This document shows positions 47,561 to 60,039 of a stretch of DNA of 64,000 nucleotides, in pieces; the stretch's first letter is position 1, and each line of letters begins with the position of its first letter. The notes under the pieces were generated by a model. It saw only the letters and a list, made by a program, of their open reading frames with translations, was not told the DNA's origin and did no database searches. The position numbers were made by a program, and so were the translations under genes. The DNA is from Rostratula benghalensis (lineage: Eukaryota > Chordata > Aves > Charadriiformes > Rostratulidae): assembly GCA_013399305.1 (NCBI GenBank), contig VXAI01000243.1, positions 989,873-1,053,872 of the forward strand. Direction: 5' to 3'.

Positions 47561-50500
47561 ACTTTCAACCTGAGTACCAGGAATTTAAGAAAGAACAGTG
47601 GGATGAAGGAGGGGGAGAGAAACAGGGAATTGAGAGAACAGGCAGGAGACAAGAAGAATGGTGAGAGGATTCTCAGAGGTTTTGAAGAGAGCTAACACTA
47701 AGAAAGAGAGAGGGTGAGAAGTGCTACAGAAGTGGTAAAAGAACTGCAAATACATTTTGTATGCATAAAACACTTTTGCCTGGACAAAAAGACTGGAAGA
47801 CAATCATAAACAGATGAGAAGAAAAAGCTGTTGTTCTTCTGATTCCTATATTTGTGGGCTCACTGAATATTTCCCCTAATTTACAATTCTCAAGGAATAC
47901 AACACTCCCAAGCTTTGTGCAGCTTTACTTCACACCCTCACAACACAGCCCGTAGTCTCTGAGCCATTCTCTCCTTTTCATCAGACCTCAGAGCTCATGA
48001 AGCTCAGGCTGAATAATAATGCACTTGCTGGTGCCTTTTGGATCTATTTTGGAGTCCTCTGGATTCTGTACCTGGATTTTGCTGGGACACAGACTAAAGT
48101 CCTTTTCTTTAACTTGGTCTTGTGGCAGGATCAGAACCGGCAGTTATGGATCCAAGGTTCATTATCTGTGACTGTGGGAAGAGGACAGGTATCAAGCCCA
48201 CAGAAGTTGCAGAAGACTTCTTTAGGGGCTACTCTTGGGAGAAAAGTAGAAGAAAATGAGGGTAATTTCAAGGCAGAAAAGAGGGCTATTGTTAGATGTG
48301 GTGTTTCTAACATTCTTAGGGGATGTTGCAGAGAACTGGTCACTCCAGCAACCCACTCCACTCCCTCCCTTCTCATGAAGGGCAAAGCCTCTTTGACTTG
48401 TGTGTCTGGATTTTGGTGGAATATCTGATAAGACTCAAGACTCTTCCTTCAATTTTTCCCTGCATTCAGCTTGGCAACTCTCCTTCTCAATGCTGATGTG
48501 TACTTTTACAGTGGCAATTATAGTAGTAATAGTTATTTGCATGAACAGTAACATTAGGAATCTGCACCTCTGCGTGGTCTGAAGTGATTTTATATTCTTG
48601 AAAATTTTCAGATTGCCAGCCAGCTTTTCAGAGCTCCCCATAAATAGCACCTCAGAGCACCAACCGGGCAGAACTTGTTGAAAGTCTAGTAACTTTTTGT
48701 GGCACTATAATGGATTATGCTGATAAAAGCTTGTTTTTCTGATGGAGCATGATGCATTCTTGACATTATACAGCTTTCAAGCCCTCTAATGTAATGCCCA
48801 CTATCTTTTATTATTTAAAAGAGATTTTTTTATTTTATCATGCTGGAAAAGACTTCTTTGTTACTGTCTGAAGTTCAGGCAGGTCAGGAGAGAATATTGG
48901 AAATTGAACTTTTCAACCTGGTGGCCCCTGCTGTCATGGCAGGCAGTAGTCTGACGGGAACACAAGTTCAGCAATACAGAGTAGTAATGAAAAATGTGGC
49001 TTTGCAACTTTTCTCTGTCCATAAAAAGCTCATCTTTTTGTGCCAGCAAGACACTGTATGCAGCACACATTTCAAATTCAGTTAATCTCACAATAATTCA
49101 AAAATCAAAGAGCTTATTCAACCATCAAGACATACCAGATTGACTCACTGTGTATTCATGGAGGGGATAGCAGAGAGAAAAAGAATTCAATATCAGAATC
49201 AGTAAAAGCAGTACTAGTTTTTCTTCAGTCTAAATTGTATTTTAGACCACACAAACGCACTATGAATACTAAAAGAGGTACCAAAAGAATATTTTATGAT
49301 TGCATTGTTTGCATTACTCATCTAGGAATAAAATTCATAGAGGTGGCAGTTGTACATATGTGCACATGCTCTTTCTGCCTCCCTGCAAGAACTTGCATAT
49401 TTAAACATTATTTGACGGCTGTGTATACATCTACTGTCACCTCACACCTGACATTCAAATCCAGTGTCAAGGAGCATGTGCACTCAGAGCTGATGGACTA
49501 AGAGATTTTGCTGTGATATTAGCATTTGCTTACCCAGTTTCAGTGTTTTCTGGTTTGACTGTTGTGTGGAGAATAATTCAGATGCTGTTAGAAACAGTGC
49601 TGCTGCCGCCAAAGTAATGTACATTTATGACAGGACATCTGCTAGAGATAGACAGTGCCTATAATGGGTGAAGGTATATGAATGACAGTTTCTTGTTAAG
49701 TAAAAGCATATATTTGTCTGTGAAGCATGTCAGCATGCAGGAGTGCACCTCAGATTAACAGCATGGTCCCATGGACATCAGTGCTGCTCTGTGCCACTCA
49801 GCAAGGAGCAAATGGGGTCAGCAAGAAAATTCAGGTCACTGAGATTAGGTCCAAGAGCTATGGCAACTGGGAGGTGACAAAGTGGAGGACTTTGTCGTGG
49901 CTGCCAAGCAGAGGGAATACCTGGTAGCCCATGGACACTTTTGATTGTGCTGCTTGCTTAATGCATATATAATATGGATGGGATATATGAACCAAAGGCT
50001 CCCCTCACTGGTCCATCTAACACCTCTTCTGAGCAAGAACAGATTATTTGGCAATAAATTGCTCTTGTGGAGGCTCTAAATTTATGCCATTCCCATTTTA
50101 TCTTTTATCTTAGAAGTTCTCCAGATACTGAACACTGAATTGCTGCAGAAACACAATAGTTCCACTATTCTCCTGCATGAAGTGTGAAGGGTTTTTATTC
50201 TTGAAACTTGTAGACAGCTGAATAAACGAATTTATTTCACCTGTTAGTTATTGAGGCTTTGTTTGTCTTTGCACAGCAGAATGTAATCCAATATAAGTCA
50301 ATTACAGACTCCTCTTTTAATTGTCAGTCAAACAGTGAAGATGGCAACAGTCATGAAACACTTACCTTTATTCAATAGGGAAGTGTGCCAGCACCAAGGT
50401 AAAAGGCATGATTTGACATGAGATGACTTCAATTTCCATGGAGACTTCACCAGGGTGATGCTTGCAGAATTGGGGTCACATGATAAGCATTTAACCAGCT

Positions 50501-53500
50501 AACAGCTGAAAAAAACCTCACAAACCCCGTATGATTTCTGTGTAACCTGGAAAGATGATTCATTTTTCCTTCACGTATTTCATGCAGTAATTCATTACCG
50601 AATGGTAGGGCTGCTACAGGATGAAGATTCTGATGTTCTGCTTGGAGCAGGAGCTCTTGGGTCTTTTGACTGAATAAACTATTTCAATAGCTTCTAGCCA
50701 AATGAGTAGTGGGGGGGAAAAGTTTGGGAATACCACTTAGTTGTACTTTTAAAGAGGATTAGTGTTTTAAGAATAGGTAGATGGGATGATGTGGGGAAGT
50801 CAACTTCTCTGTCCTGTCTGTGGCAATAATTAAATATTAAGAGTTACAGGGAAAATATGTTTGTTTTTTTTTTTCCTCTCCCAATCTCCAGCAGTCAGAC
50901 ATTTTAACTATTCTGCAGATATCTGGAAAATGTTCTTGGAGTATAACGCTCCTGGTATATCGCTGTATTATTTATTTCCACTACTCATGACATCTCTAGT
51001 TTCCTCTCTGAATTGAGGTCAGCAATGGCATAACATGGTAGAGAGAGCATGGAGGTAAGGCTACGAAACCAGTTTGCTGTGTATAACTGTCCCATAAAAC
51101 CTGGCTTTGTTGCATTTTGGCAAGATTTATTGCATGTCTCCACTTGAAAGACTTGCCTTATAACATATAAAGTCCTCCCAGGCACCTTTGCTGCAGGATT
51201 TTTAACTCGCTGACAGTCCATTAAGTTGTGATAAACTGGGTCACGCCCATAAAGGAGGGAAAAAAAGATAAAAGGAGATTACAAGAGCATATTTGCTGTT
51301 GAACTCTTGCTTAGTTGTTCCCTGCTGATGTGAGTGCTGCTGTATGTTCTTTATGTTAACATCAATTATTTATCTTCTTTTGGCAGTATGCCGCTCTTTC
51401 ACCCACTTTCAAGTGATTGATGTGGTGAAATAATGGGAGATGGTGGTGCACCATGCACCAGTACTCCTTAGCCTAACTAGCTGGTAATGAGAGAACAACG
51501 TATGCTCTAGCTTTCACACATACAATTTTTTCAATAACATGGTTGGTTCACTTTCTTTCCTTGTTCGTAAAGGGTCTGACCCACAGAGCTGGTTAGTGCA
51601 CTTGGTGCCTACCCTATGCAGGCTGCATATGTCATGGAGAAGATTAACTAAGCAAAGACTGAGTACTCCACTGGATCCATTTTCTCTCTTTTTTTTTTTT
51701 TTCTAAAAAAAAAAAAAAAGGGTTCATCAGCAAAGCAGCGGTGGGCTGATTTCTAGACTGCTTGATCACACAGTAAAAAGAGCTCCAGGAAGTATTGTCA
51801 GGTCCTCACCCCCTGCCTACTAATAAAATAAATGCCAGTAAAACTCTTAACAGCCTTTTGTGCTGTATGTGGGCATTGATTGTGGAGGATTACAGTTGTT
51901 GCTATTGACAAACTGAATGAAATTAAAATTGCTACTGACTGTAGCTTTTTGGTGAGTGAAGAGGACAAAAGGTGGTGCTTCTCTTGCTTTCCAAAAGTGT
52001 CATGGAAGGAATAACGCCAAAAATCAGGACAAAGCATTAATGGAATGGAAATCAGCTCAGGGTTCATTCTCTAGTGATCAGCTCTACAAAGTTACATCTT
52101 TCTTTTCTGCTGTAAGCTCAAAGTTATAGACTTTTCCTGTTTGATACTGGCAACTACAATTGCTTGCAATCAAACCTTTTAGCTGTCTAGCTGGAACCAT
52201 TTATTTTTAATGTAAAAGACATAGGCAATTTACAGCAAATAGTAATGGAAATGTATTTTAAATGTTAGAGGTTCTGAGCAGGCAATATGTTATAAAACTT
52301 TATGTACCTGTTTTACACATGCCCAGCTCTCTTCAGTTGTAATGAAAAGGCCTAGTTAACATTATTTCTTACATCTTCATTCTCATTAATGCTTGTTTCA
52401 CATCCCAAAACACTTTAGTTCATCAACTGCTGCATTAGAAATATATACACTCTTACATAACCTCAGGAGATATCTATAGGTTCTGTAAAGCATTTTTATT
52501 ACAACAGGATACTGATTACTTTGCAGAAAAGAAGTTTGTTATGCCTGCTTACAAAAGTGTTGGGGAAGAGATGATTCCTACCAAAGCCTTGAGCATTTAT
52601 CCAAGTCTTTTAATATTTACCATATGGAAGAGATGAAACCTCTAACTATATTAGTAAAAACACATTAAAGATTTCTAGATTTTAAGGTTGATAATCTATT
52701 TTGGTTTGGAACTTATGGCTATTACATTAGATCAAATATGTGAGTATATTAAATCTTATATGGCTTTGTGCCAAATTGTCAATTAGCATAAGGACCAAAG
52801 CAGGTCTTGTCTTAACTGCGGAAATCCAGTCTCTCATGCCTACAACAGAGAATGCAGCGTGCTTTCTCCTGAAAGAAGGCTTAACTCAGATTTGTAGCTC
52901 TAGGTTCTGCTAAAAGTTCGAAGTTTGTAAGAAAAATCCATCATCTGCTCTTTGCTGCTGAGTGTGATGGAGACCCCTTCCCTTCTGTAATGATCTGTGT
53001 AATTTGGAGTTCACAGGTGCATGGGATGCTCTTTATTGGCTGCATGGAGACAGCAGACTGGAAGGATCCACTAATGTTACTCTTCAAACACGTTGTCCTT
53101 GGAAATAGGTTGTTAGAAATAGGTGTTTGACTAGAATTGTGTGTAGATCTGATCTGAGGAATATAAATTTATTTTAAAGCTTCGGTGTTTTGATAACTCT
53201 ATTTCTCTTATTTTCAGAAAAAAAATACCTCTCATTACTGGTGCCAGGCATGCCCAAGTGAATGACCTGGGCAGCTCTAGTTCTGGTGCCCCAGACATGC
53301 CGAGCTGCACTTGACCTTTGTGAACCCAAGTCTGGGCTGAAGAGAAGCATTAAGTGAAAGTGTGTGCGTGGAAAAACTGATAATGGAGGGTGTCCAAAGC
53401 AGATACTTTGACACATATTTCCCAGCTTCATTCTGTTCATTCCCCAGCAGACATCAGCTGGAATCAGTTGCTGCAGTATAAAGAGGTTGTCTGAAGAAGA

Positions 53501-55831
53501 AAAGTTTCTAGTATGGCTGGGCTATTTAAATAAACTTAGTAATTTCTGTCCTATTTAGGTATCTCAACATGTTTAGCCTTTTTCTTGAGCAGGGGTCTCT
53601 ATCTGGAGCTATGTTGGCTACTCTCAAAAACTTGAACGCTAAAGTTCTTGAACACTAGGAGCACATATCCTTACCGCTTACATGAGAGCTTAGTAGCAAT
53701 AATTTCTGATACTTCTGAGTGAAATAGCAGTGTGGCTCACTGACTTCCAATGAGATTCAGGTACATGGAGTTCAGATAGATACATCTGAAAATTCTGATC
53801 TTAGTGCTGTTAGCAAAAAGATGCATGGTGCTTTTTCGACACAGCTAACCTGGATTTGTGTTGGTTGATCTTTTGAAGGGAATGATGATTTGCATGCTGT
53901 TAGCACGGATGGCAATTACAATGCTAATTTTTTTTTTTTTATTTTATTTTTTTTTTAAAGGAAGAAGTTTCTTTCTTATTTCAAATAACGTTTTTGTGGT
54001 AGAACCTGTTGCTGTCCATTATCACTGTTGGGAGAAGGTTTGAAGTTGAAAAACAAACCCGAAAGTGAAGGGTACAAGAATTTCTGCAGAAACAGGAAAT
54101 AGGAAGCAAGGCAAAGGCTTTGTTTGTGTTTATGAAGACAGACAAGTGCAATGAATATCTGTGGATTCTTTTGCATTTAGAAATCATTCTATCATATATA
54201 AATCCCCTGTAGGTAATTTTCTAATTAAAACTGACTGAGTTTGTAATTGTTAACTTACTGTATCAAACCCATTTTTTCATTCATCAATTCACCATAAAGA
54301 AATGCTTTCCTTTCCAAAATCATTCACCAAATGAGTAAGATAAAGAAGTCTCCATGTACTCTTTGGTTGTGAACAGTTTGCTACAAACTTTCACTTTGAC
54401 TGAACTAGAAGCTTTATTTGTTTTGAGTAAATGGATGGGTCCCATACTATTATGTTGCTATTCTTGGACTGGATCTAGTTATGAAGTGCATTTCCATATG
54501 CCAGTGTTTGTCCTGCTTTTTCCAGAATTTTCAAGGGTATTGAGGCCAAGGAAAAAACATTTACAGTAGTCTTCTGAATCTCTTAGTAGTTACTAAGTTA
54601 AGCATAAAATGTCTACAATGTGACAGACAGATAAATGATAAAATACCTTTCTAGTAACTACTGAAGATAGGAAATAATATGTGAAAGGGGCAGGAAGTGT
54701 TTCAAAGGGCACTTGATAATAAAAGGTCTGCAAGTGTTACTTGTAAGTGATTTATTGATTTGTTCAGTGTAGCATGTGAGACGGTACTGATTTATACAGA
54801 GCATATACAAGAGCTGTGTCATTACAAACTGCAAACCAATCTTTAAAATTAGTTACTGTCCAATAGGTTTTGGAAAGATATACCTGTCCTGCTGCCACCC
54901 AGCCCAGAGCACAATGATTAGTTGAAGATGAAAGTTGATGTGAGTAGATCAAAGCTCAGTATATTAGGTCAAGCATTTTAAACATAGATTTATGAACCAG
55001 GATTCTAGTTCATTTTGTTCTCTCAGGAAAGAAAAATTGAAGTACTCCAAGGATTTTTCCTTTTTAATATCTGGAAGTTTCATGCACTTTTCTAATGGCA
55101 TTTCCCTTTCTGCTGCCTCTAATCTATCCAAACTAATTTTTTTCTTTTTGCATATACTCTTGGGGTGCCAGTACACTATAAGCTATATATCTTAATGGTG
55201 TCCTCATTAGCACCCAGACATGGGTCTGTCTTTCAAGATGCAAAACCTGCTTTTTGCTTCCTCATGTCCCATATTCACTCCTAACAGATAACAACATTAC
55301 TATAGTTTTATAATGATAAAATTCCATCTGGATGGTATGGTGTACGTATAATAAACTACCTGAGCATCTATCACTTGCAAAGGATGGGAAATTGAGACCT
55401 CTGAAGAGTTGATTCTGCAACACATAAAGACCTTCAACTTTAGAAGAAAGTCTGTTGCCCTGGAAATGGTTGCTAGGGCAAAGAAGTGTCTTTTGGCACA
55501 GATTTCTGATCTTTAAAAGCAAAACTCTCATGACATGAAATGAATTCTTGTGGCTTATGTGTTTCTTAAAAGAAGCCCAAGACCTGCACTGTTTCATATT
55601 TCTCCAATATAAAAGCTTTTACTTGTCAATACTTGATGATCTGAAAATCCTTTGAGCCCTTAGCACTCACCAAGGAAATTACAAGAATCTGGACTGCACT
55701 GGTAAACCCATGGCATGCTCAGATGGCTACCCTGTGATCTATGCAACCAACGCAGAGCTGGAGCTCAGCTTCCAAATGAGGCTTTTCAGTGAACAGCAGC
55801 ACAAGTGCAGGGAAAAGACGGCAGTTTTGTT
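47561..55831. other. Unique non-coding sequence, no gene seen
   Basis: The longest frame is 143 codons (47997-48428, +), with no recognisable domain and no ortholog-like features; it is treated as chance. A purine-rich segment lies at about 47580-47720, and a short complex AT-rich block at about 48670-48800 might be conserved. T14 and A15 runs face each other at 51689-51719, and a T-rich tract lies at about 53929-53957. Intergenic or intronic. Confidence 0.65.
51689..51719. repeat. Opposed T14 and A15 runs
   Basis: T14 at 51689-51702, then CT, then A15 at 51705-51719. The two runs are complementary, so the segment could fold into a hairpin. It is also a likely place for sequencing error or strand-switch artefacts. 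Confidence 0.75.
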
Positions 55832-56036
55832 CATTATAATTTGCATTCCCACAGTGCCTAGAAGCCCAGCCTTGGGCTGTGAAGCATACCAGTGTGCTGA
55901 ACTGAACAGATAATGTGTTGCTGTAAGATGAGACAAAACTGGTTACTAAAGACAGAGGAACACAAGGAATGGCACGAAGACAGCAGATAGCATGCTATGT
56001 CTCAGCATACAACTGTCCAAGGTTGGTCATTCCCTA
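55832..56036 (+). mobile_element. Old amniote MIR/CORE-type SINE remnant
   Basis: The block ATTTGCATTCCCACAGTGCC followed by TAGAAGCCCAGCCTTGGGCT at about 55839-55878 matches the characteristic head of a sauropsid MIR-like SINE (a TTGTATTNNNGTAGCGCCTAGAAGCCCCAG-type block). A CAGTGTGCTGAAC segment then corresponds to the ATTGTGCTAGGCGCTGTAC-like block, and AACTGTCCAAGGTTGGTCA near 56010-56029 to the CTTGCCCAAGGTCACAC block. Order and spacing agree over about 200 bases despite high divergence. It was judged by eye from remembered landmarks. Confidence 0.6.
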
Positions 56037-59000
56037 GCTGTAACAGCAAGGAAATCTTTGTGGAGAAAGTTGAGGGGCTGTAATAAGTAACTCTGGAGAT
56101 GTTCCAAGTGAGTTGTTTCATAACATGAAGGACACGGTGGCACAGAGGATGAAGCTAGTTTTGTATTTTTGAAGCAAGTCAATGGTGAAGGTGAAAGTCA
56201 CTGGTTGAAGAAAAGCGACAGCCTGTTTTACAGTGCAGAATGAGAGGTGATGAGGCAGAGACAGGCAAGGAAGAGCTTAGAAAATGCATATGCCTTTTGT
56301 TTGATACAACATAAAAGAAGGAGCCAAAAGAGGACAGATAGGATGGCTGATGTGGTCGAAGTGACAGGGTAGGAAAATCATCTTCTCAGATGTATTGCAA
56401 ATGGATGTGAGCAGGGCCAGAATTGTATCTGTCAAATCTGGCAAAAAAAAAAAAAAGATGTTGCTGTAATAAAGACAAAAGGTTTTGGGAGCCTGGAGAG
56501 AGCTTTTCCAGTGTGATCTGATAAGAAAAGCCGTATCTGAATTTGCAATGAAGAGAGCATCTGCAGGATTTACACGTAAGCTGGATTTGGGGGCAGAGGG
56601 AAGGATCTGAGTGGAAGGTTATCTCAGGTTATGGACTGTAGCAAGTGGCACTGTACTGTCAGCAGTGACCAAAGAAAGAAAGGGAAAAAAATTTGAGAAG
56701 TCTAGCTATGTTCAGCTTAAACTAATGACTAGATATTTCTGAAAATATTTTAATTCAAACAGGGTATGTTGGAGCAGGGAGATACTTTTGTGAGTTGCCA
56801 GGATAAAAATATAAATTGAATTTATGTTTTTCAAATCAGCTCTAGGCAGCTAAAGTTGACAGTTCTTCTCTCATAGGAGAAGAGGGGAAAGCATTTGGGA
56901 TTCACTAGTGGCAAAACTGAGCTGGAAAGCATGCCACAGTTCACATCATTCACGGCAGGTCACCAGGTTTGGGGTGGTTTGTTGGGGCTCAGGTAATATA
57001 GAGAATGATGACTATGGAGCAGCTGTGGATACATCCATGCTTTTGCAGTTTCAAAGTGTAGTTAGCTGGTCTGTTGCTGCCTTAGTGAATATAGATGCTA
57101 GTTGTAGAAGCAATTCAAAGTTCTGTTTTATCCTTGGGGAGAGGAGAAGGCTCATGTGGCAGTGTATTTTTCTCACTGTATCAATTTTTCATCTGCCTAT
57201 TGAATGTAATTGCTGAGACCAATGTGTATGTTATTTCCTCTTTGCCTTTATATATGTAATTTTAATTTGTGTCATAGACTCAGACTGTTATCCTTTCTTT
57301 GTTTTTCAGCATATTAATGAGAAATGAGGGCAGAAGAAACCAGAATATTTTAGGTCTAGTGACTTCAATTTAGTATTCTCTGTGCACTCCATTAGCTGAA
57401 GCTGTTTAATAAAGAGAGGGGTTTTTTGTTTAATGCAGTCTGAATTCTGAAAAGTGCATACTATACGCCCAGTAGGTAAAATATATGCTGCTCTTTTGTG
57501 GTCCTGGCTTCTGTGCTGAAAAATTCCTATTGCCTCCACTGGAATATTGCTCCCAGGCTGTACAAGACGGATACAAGCCGACACTGGTGGAGCAGCAGAT
57601 CACAGCCATGGCATTCAGCAAGGTGTACAGATTAAAATTTGAAAGCAGGTATGAGGGTGGAGTGTAGCAGGTACAGAGCTCCTTGGGGCCATAGGTGAGC
57701 TCAAGAGAAGGGGCTGCTGTGCAGCAGGTGCTAAATGTCACAGCCCAGAGGTGGCTGCTTGCAGTGGCACGGTGGAAAAAAAGGGGAAGGGCGAGGCTAG
57801 AGGGATGTTAAGTGACTTAGTTACGACATAAGTCTACCTTTTCATCATGACTGACCTTGAAAAGGCATTTTCTGGGTTGATGGACTACCTGAATGACACT
57901 AAACTGAGGCTTTCTGAACTTTCAGAACCACAAGTGTTATAGAATCAAATTCTGGCTGCTGTTCCATGCTGTACTCTGGCCCCACTTTATCCTTTGCTCT
58001 CCTATTTGGTAGGAGGGGTATAAAGCCTACTGTTAAGCTACCTAATAATGGAGTCACTATTGATCATGAGCTGTATTTTGGTTAAGATTTAGTTGCCTCA
58101 CAAACCCCGTATTTTGTTGTTCTCTGGGATACTGGAAAGATATTACCGTGCCGTTGCAAGAGGAGTCCATGCTGTCGATTAATTTCTTTGTTATATGCCA
58201 GCTGGGCTACTGGAATCTGGGGCTTCTTAACTTTTCATGTTAGAGCTCACCTGCAATCCTGCTCCAGGCATTCAAACTGTAACATATTATTGCACTGCTT
58301 GGAAGCTGTTCATATTACCTTGCAGCATGTTGGGATAATTCTAAAGATGCCATTGGGCACAGTGAAGTTCCCTGGATGGCTTTTGCCACAGTGAAAGTAT
58401 TTTCATGTGTTACAAAGGTGCATCTACATTAAAGTTGCAGTTCAGATCAGGAGCTGGCTTCTGAAATGGGTCTCCCCATAATCCTTAGTTACTGCATGCT
58501 TTGATTTGCTTCACAGCACAGTCTTGGAGAGCAAAGAGGCTACATAATTTTGTGATACAATCGGACCGGGAGATATGTTGCTGGAACAAGGTGTACTCCA
58601 GGTGCTGCATGTATCCTGTCCCCTGGATCAGACTAGAGGTGGTCCAAGCTACTTCCTCTCTGATCCCCAAGTGCTCACAGCACTGTTTTCTTCAGCAATT
58701 CCCTCTGCTGTGCTGTATTACTTGCTAATGCACATGTAGCTCAAGGTGACCAGGTTGCTGTGACACTGGTGTGATTTGATGATTATAATTTCCAAACTAA
58801 TTGCTCTTTTAAGTTTTAGGGTTTTTTGTTTCGTTTTGGGTGTTTTAAAGCCAAATGCAGACGTCATACAAAATTATCTTAGCTGTACAGTGTTACTTAA
58901 TGACAAGCTGCCTTTATTAGTTTTGTGTTTTATTACTAGCAGTAGTTCGTCCCATCTCTGCACAGTCAGAGAGAAACATAATTTGACTTTGTTTTATCAA

Positions 59001-59230
59001 TGGTCTTGTAGTTTGTGCTTAGACTCCATGCTACATTTCAGCCAGAAGAAAGTATCACCTTTGAAAGCATTAGAAGATGAAAGCAGATAATGAACAAAGA
59101 CTACCTGCATGCTAAGTCCTGCTGGGTACTACAGTTATTGTCCATATCATTGCAGTCCTGCAGCAAATGGCATCTGTAAGGAAGAAACCGGGATAACAAA
59201 TTTTATGGCGTGGATAACAGGGTGCAGTGG
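56037..59230. other. Unique non-coding sequence, no gene seen
   Basis: No supported coding frame; the longest are about 100 codons, and overlapping opposed frames lie around 57.3-57.75 kb. An acceptor-like pyrimidine tract ending at 57309 with AATAAA at 57408-57413 is listed separately. An A-run lies at about 56443-56456. Intergenic or intronic. Confidence 0.65.
57310..57430 (+). other. Possible terminal exon signals
   Basis: A pyrimidine tract (TTTCTTTGTTTTTCAG) ends at 57309. About 100 bases later AATAAA (57408-57413) is followed, within 10-20 bases, by a GT-rich stretch, the arrangement expected for a short 3'-terminal exon. The body contains stops in every likely frame, so any transcript would be untranslated or non-coding here. 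The combination may well be chance. Confidence 0.12.
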
Positions 59231-59296
59231 GGCCAAACGACTTCTCCAGGATCACAGAGGTGGTCTGTATCAACACAAGGAATTAAGTCTGAACCT
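59231..59296 (+). mobile_element. Possible MIR-type SINE 3' remnant
   Basis: ACGACTTCTCCAGGATCACA, then GAGGTGGTCTGTATCAACA and GGAATTAAGTCTGAACC, follows the order of the MIR 3' region (GACTTGCCCAAGGTCACA, a variable CAGGTCTGTGGCAGAG, GGAATTGAACCC). The match is good over about 65 bases and no 5' part is recognisable. Confidence 0.5.
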
Positions 59297-60039
59297 AAAG
59301 TAGTGCTTTGATGTAGTTTTTATTTTTTCTTTTCTCAATTGGAATGAATGAGTAGAAAAATGGGGAGGAAAACAAAAAATTACTTGCTGCGCTCTTATGT
59401 TGCTGTACTTCGAGTATCTGCAATTGCCTGTGTTTTCTTTCTTTGCCTCTGCCTTAGCAATTTGCATAGAATTTTATTATGTGATGTTAAGAACCTTTAC
59501 TCTATATTAGGCTAAATTAGAATGCCATGGCACCCAAACTGTCTGTTTGCTGTACCTCCTTATGAGACAGTTTTCCCTAGGGGAAAAATTCTCTGTTACA
59601 GTAAACATTTTCTGAAACAAACTTACTGATGTTTCTTAAATCTGAGTGGTAACAAACAGCATTACCTTAACGTATAGCAAAAAACCAGCAGCTGAATTTT
59701 GGAAAGAAGCCTTCCATATTAGAGTTGCTGGAACTTTCCTTGTGTCTGGGTACCATAGGTGTGAGCTGACTCCTCCAAATTACTTGCCAGCTGCTTTGAT
59801 ATTTTTATCATTCATGGAAGGAGATGTTTCTTATGCGACCAGTCATGGTGTTTACTCTTGTGCATAACTTTCACATTTAAAATACGTGAAGTCCCTAAGA
59901 CAAATTTGCAAAGAATTTACTGTTTTCACCTGTGCAGCTTCTAGTGGCATGGAGTGAATAATCCATTTGGGATTTATTTTTATACACTGATCAGTTAGAA
60001 TGCAATAATTAACAGAAATTAATAGGCTCCCTCTTATCT
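59297..60039. other. Unique non-coding sequence, nothing recognised
   Basis: No gene, repeat or signal recognised. A single 73-codon frame (59646-59867) has no family resemblance. Confidence 0.6.

Noticed and set aside
47997..48428. 143-codon open frame on the + strand
   Set aside because: It has no recognisable domain, a Kozak context that is not distinctive, an opposing open frame over the same bases and no splice or promoter context. Its length is within chance for 64 kb read in six frames.
57485..57667. Frame containing a PPLEYCSQ-like segment, reminiscent of LINE reverse-transcriptase C termini
   Set aside because: Only a few residues resemble the LINE motif. Neighbouring residues do not continue the match, and the nucleotide sequence lacks CR1 landmarks.
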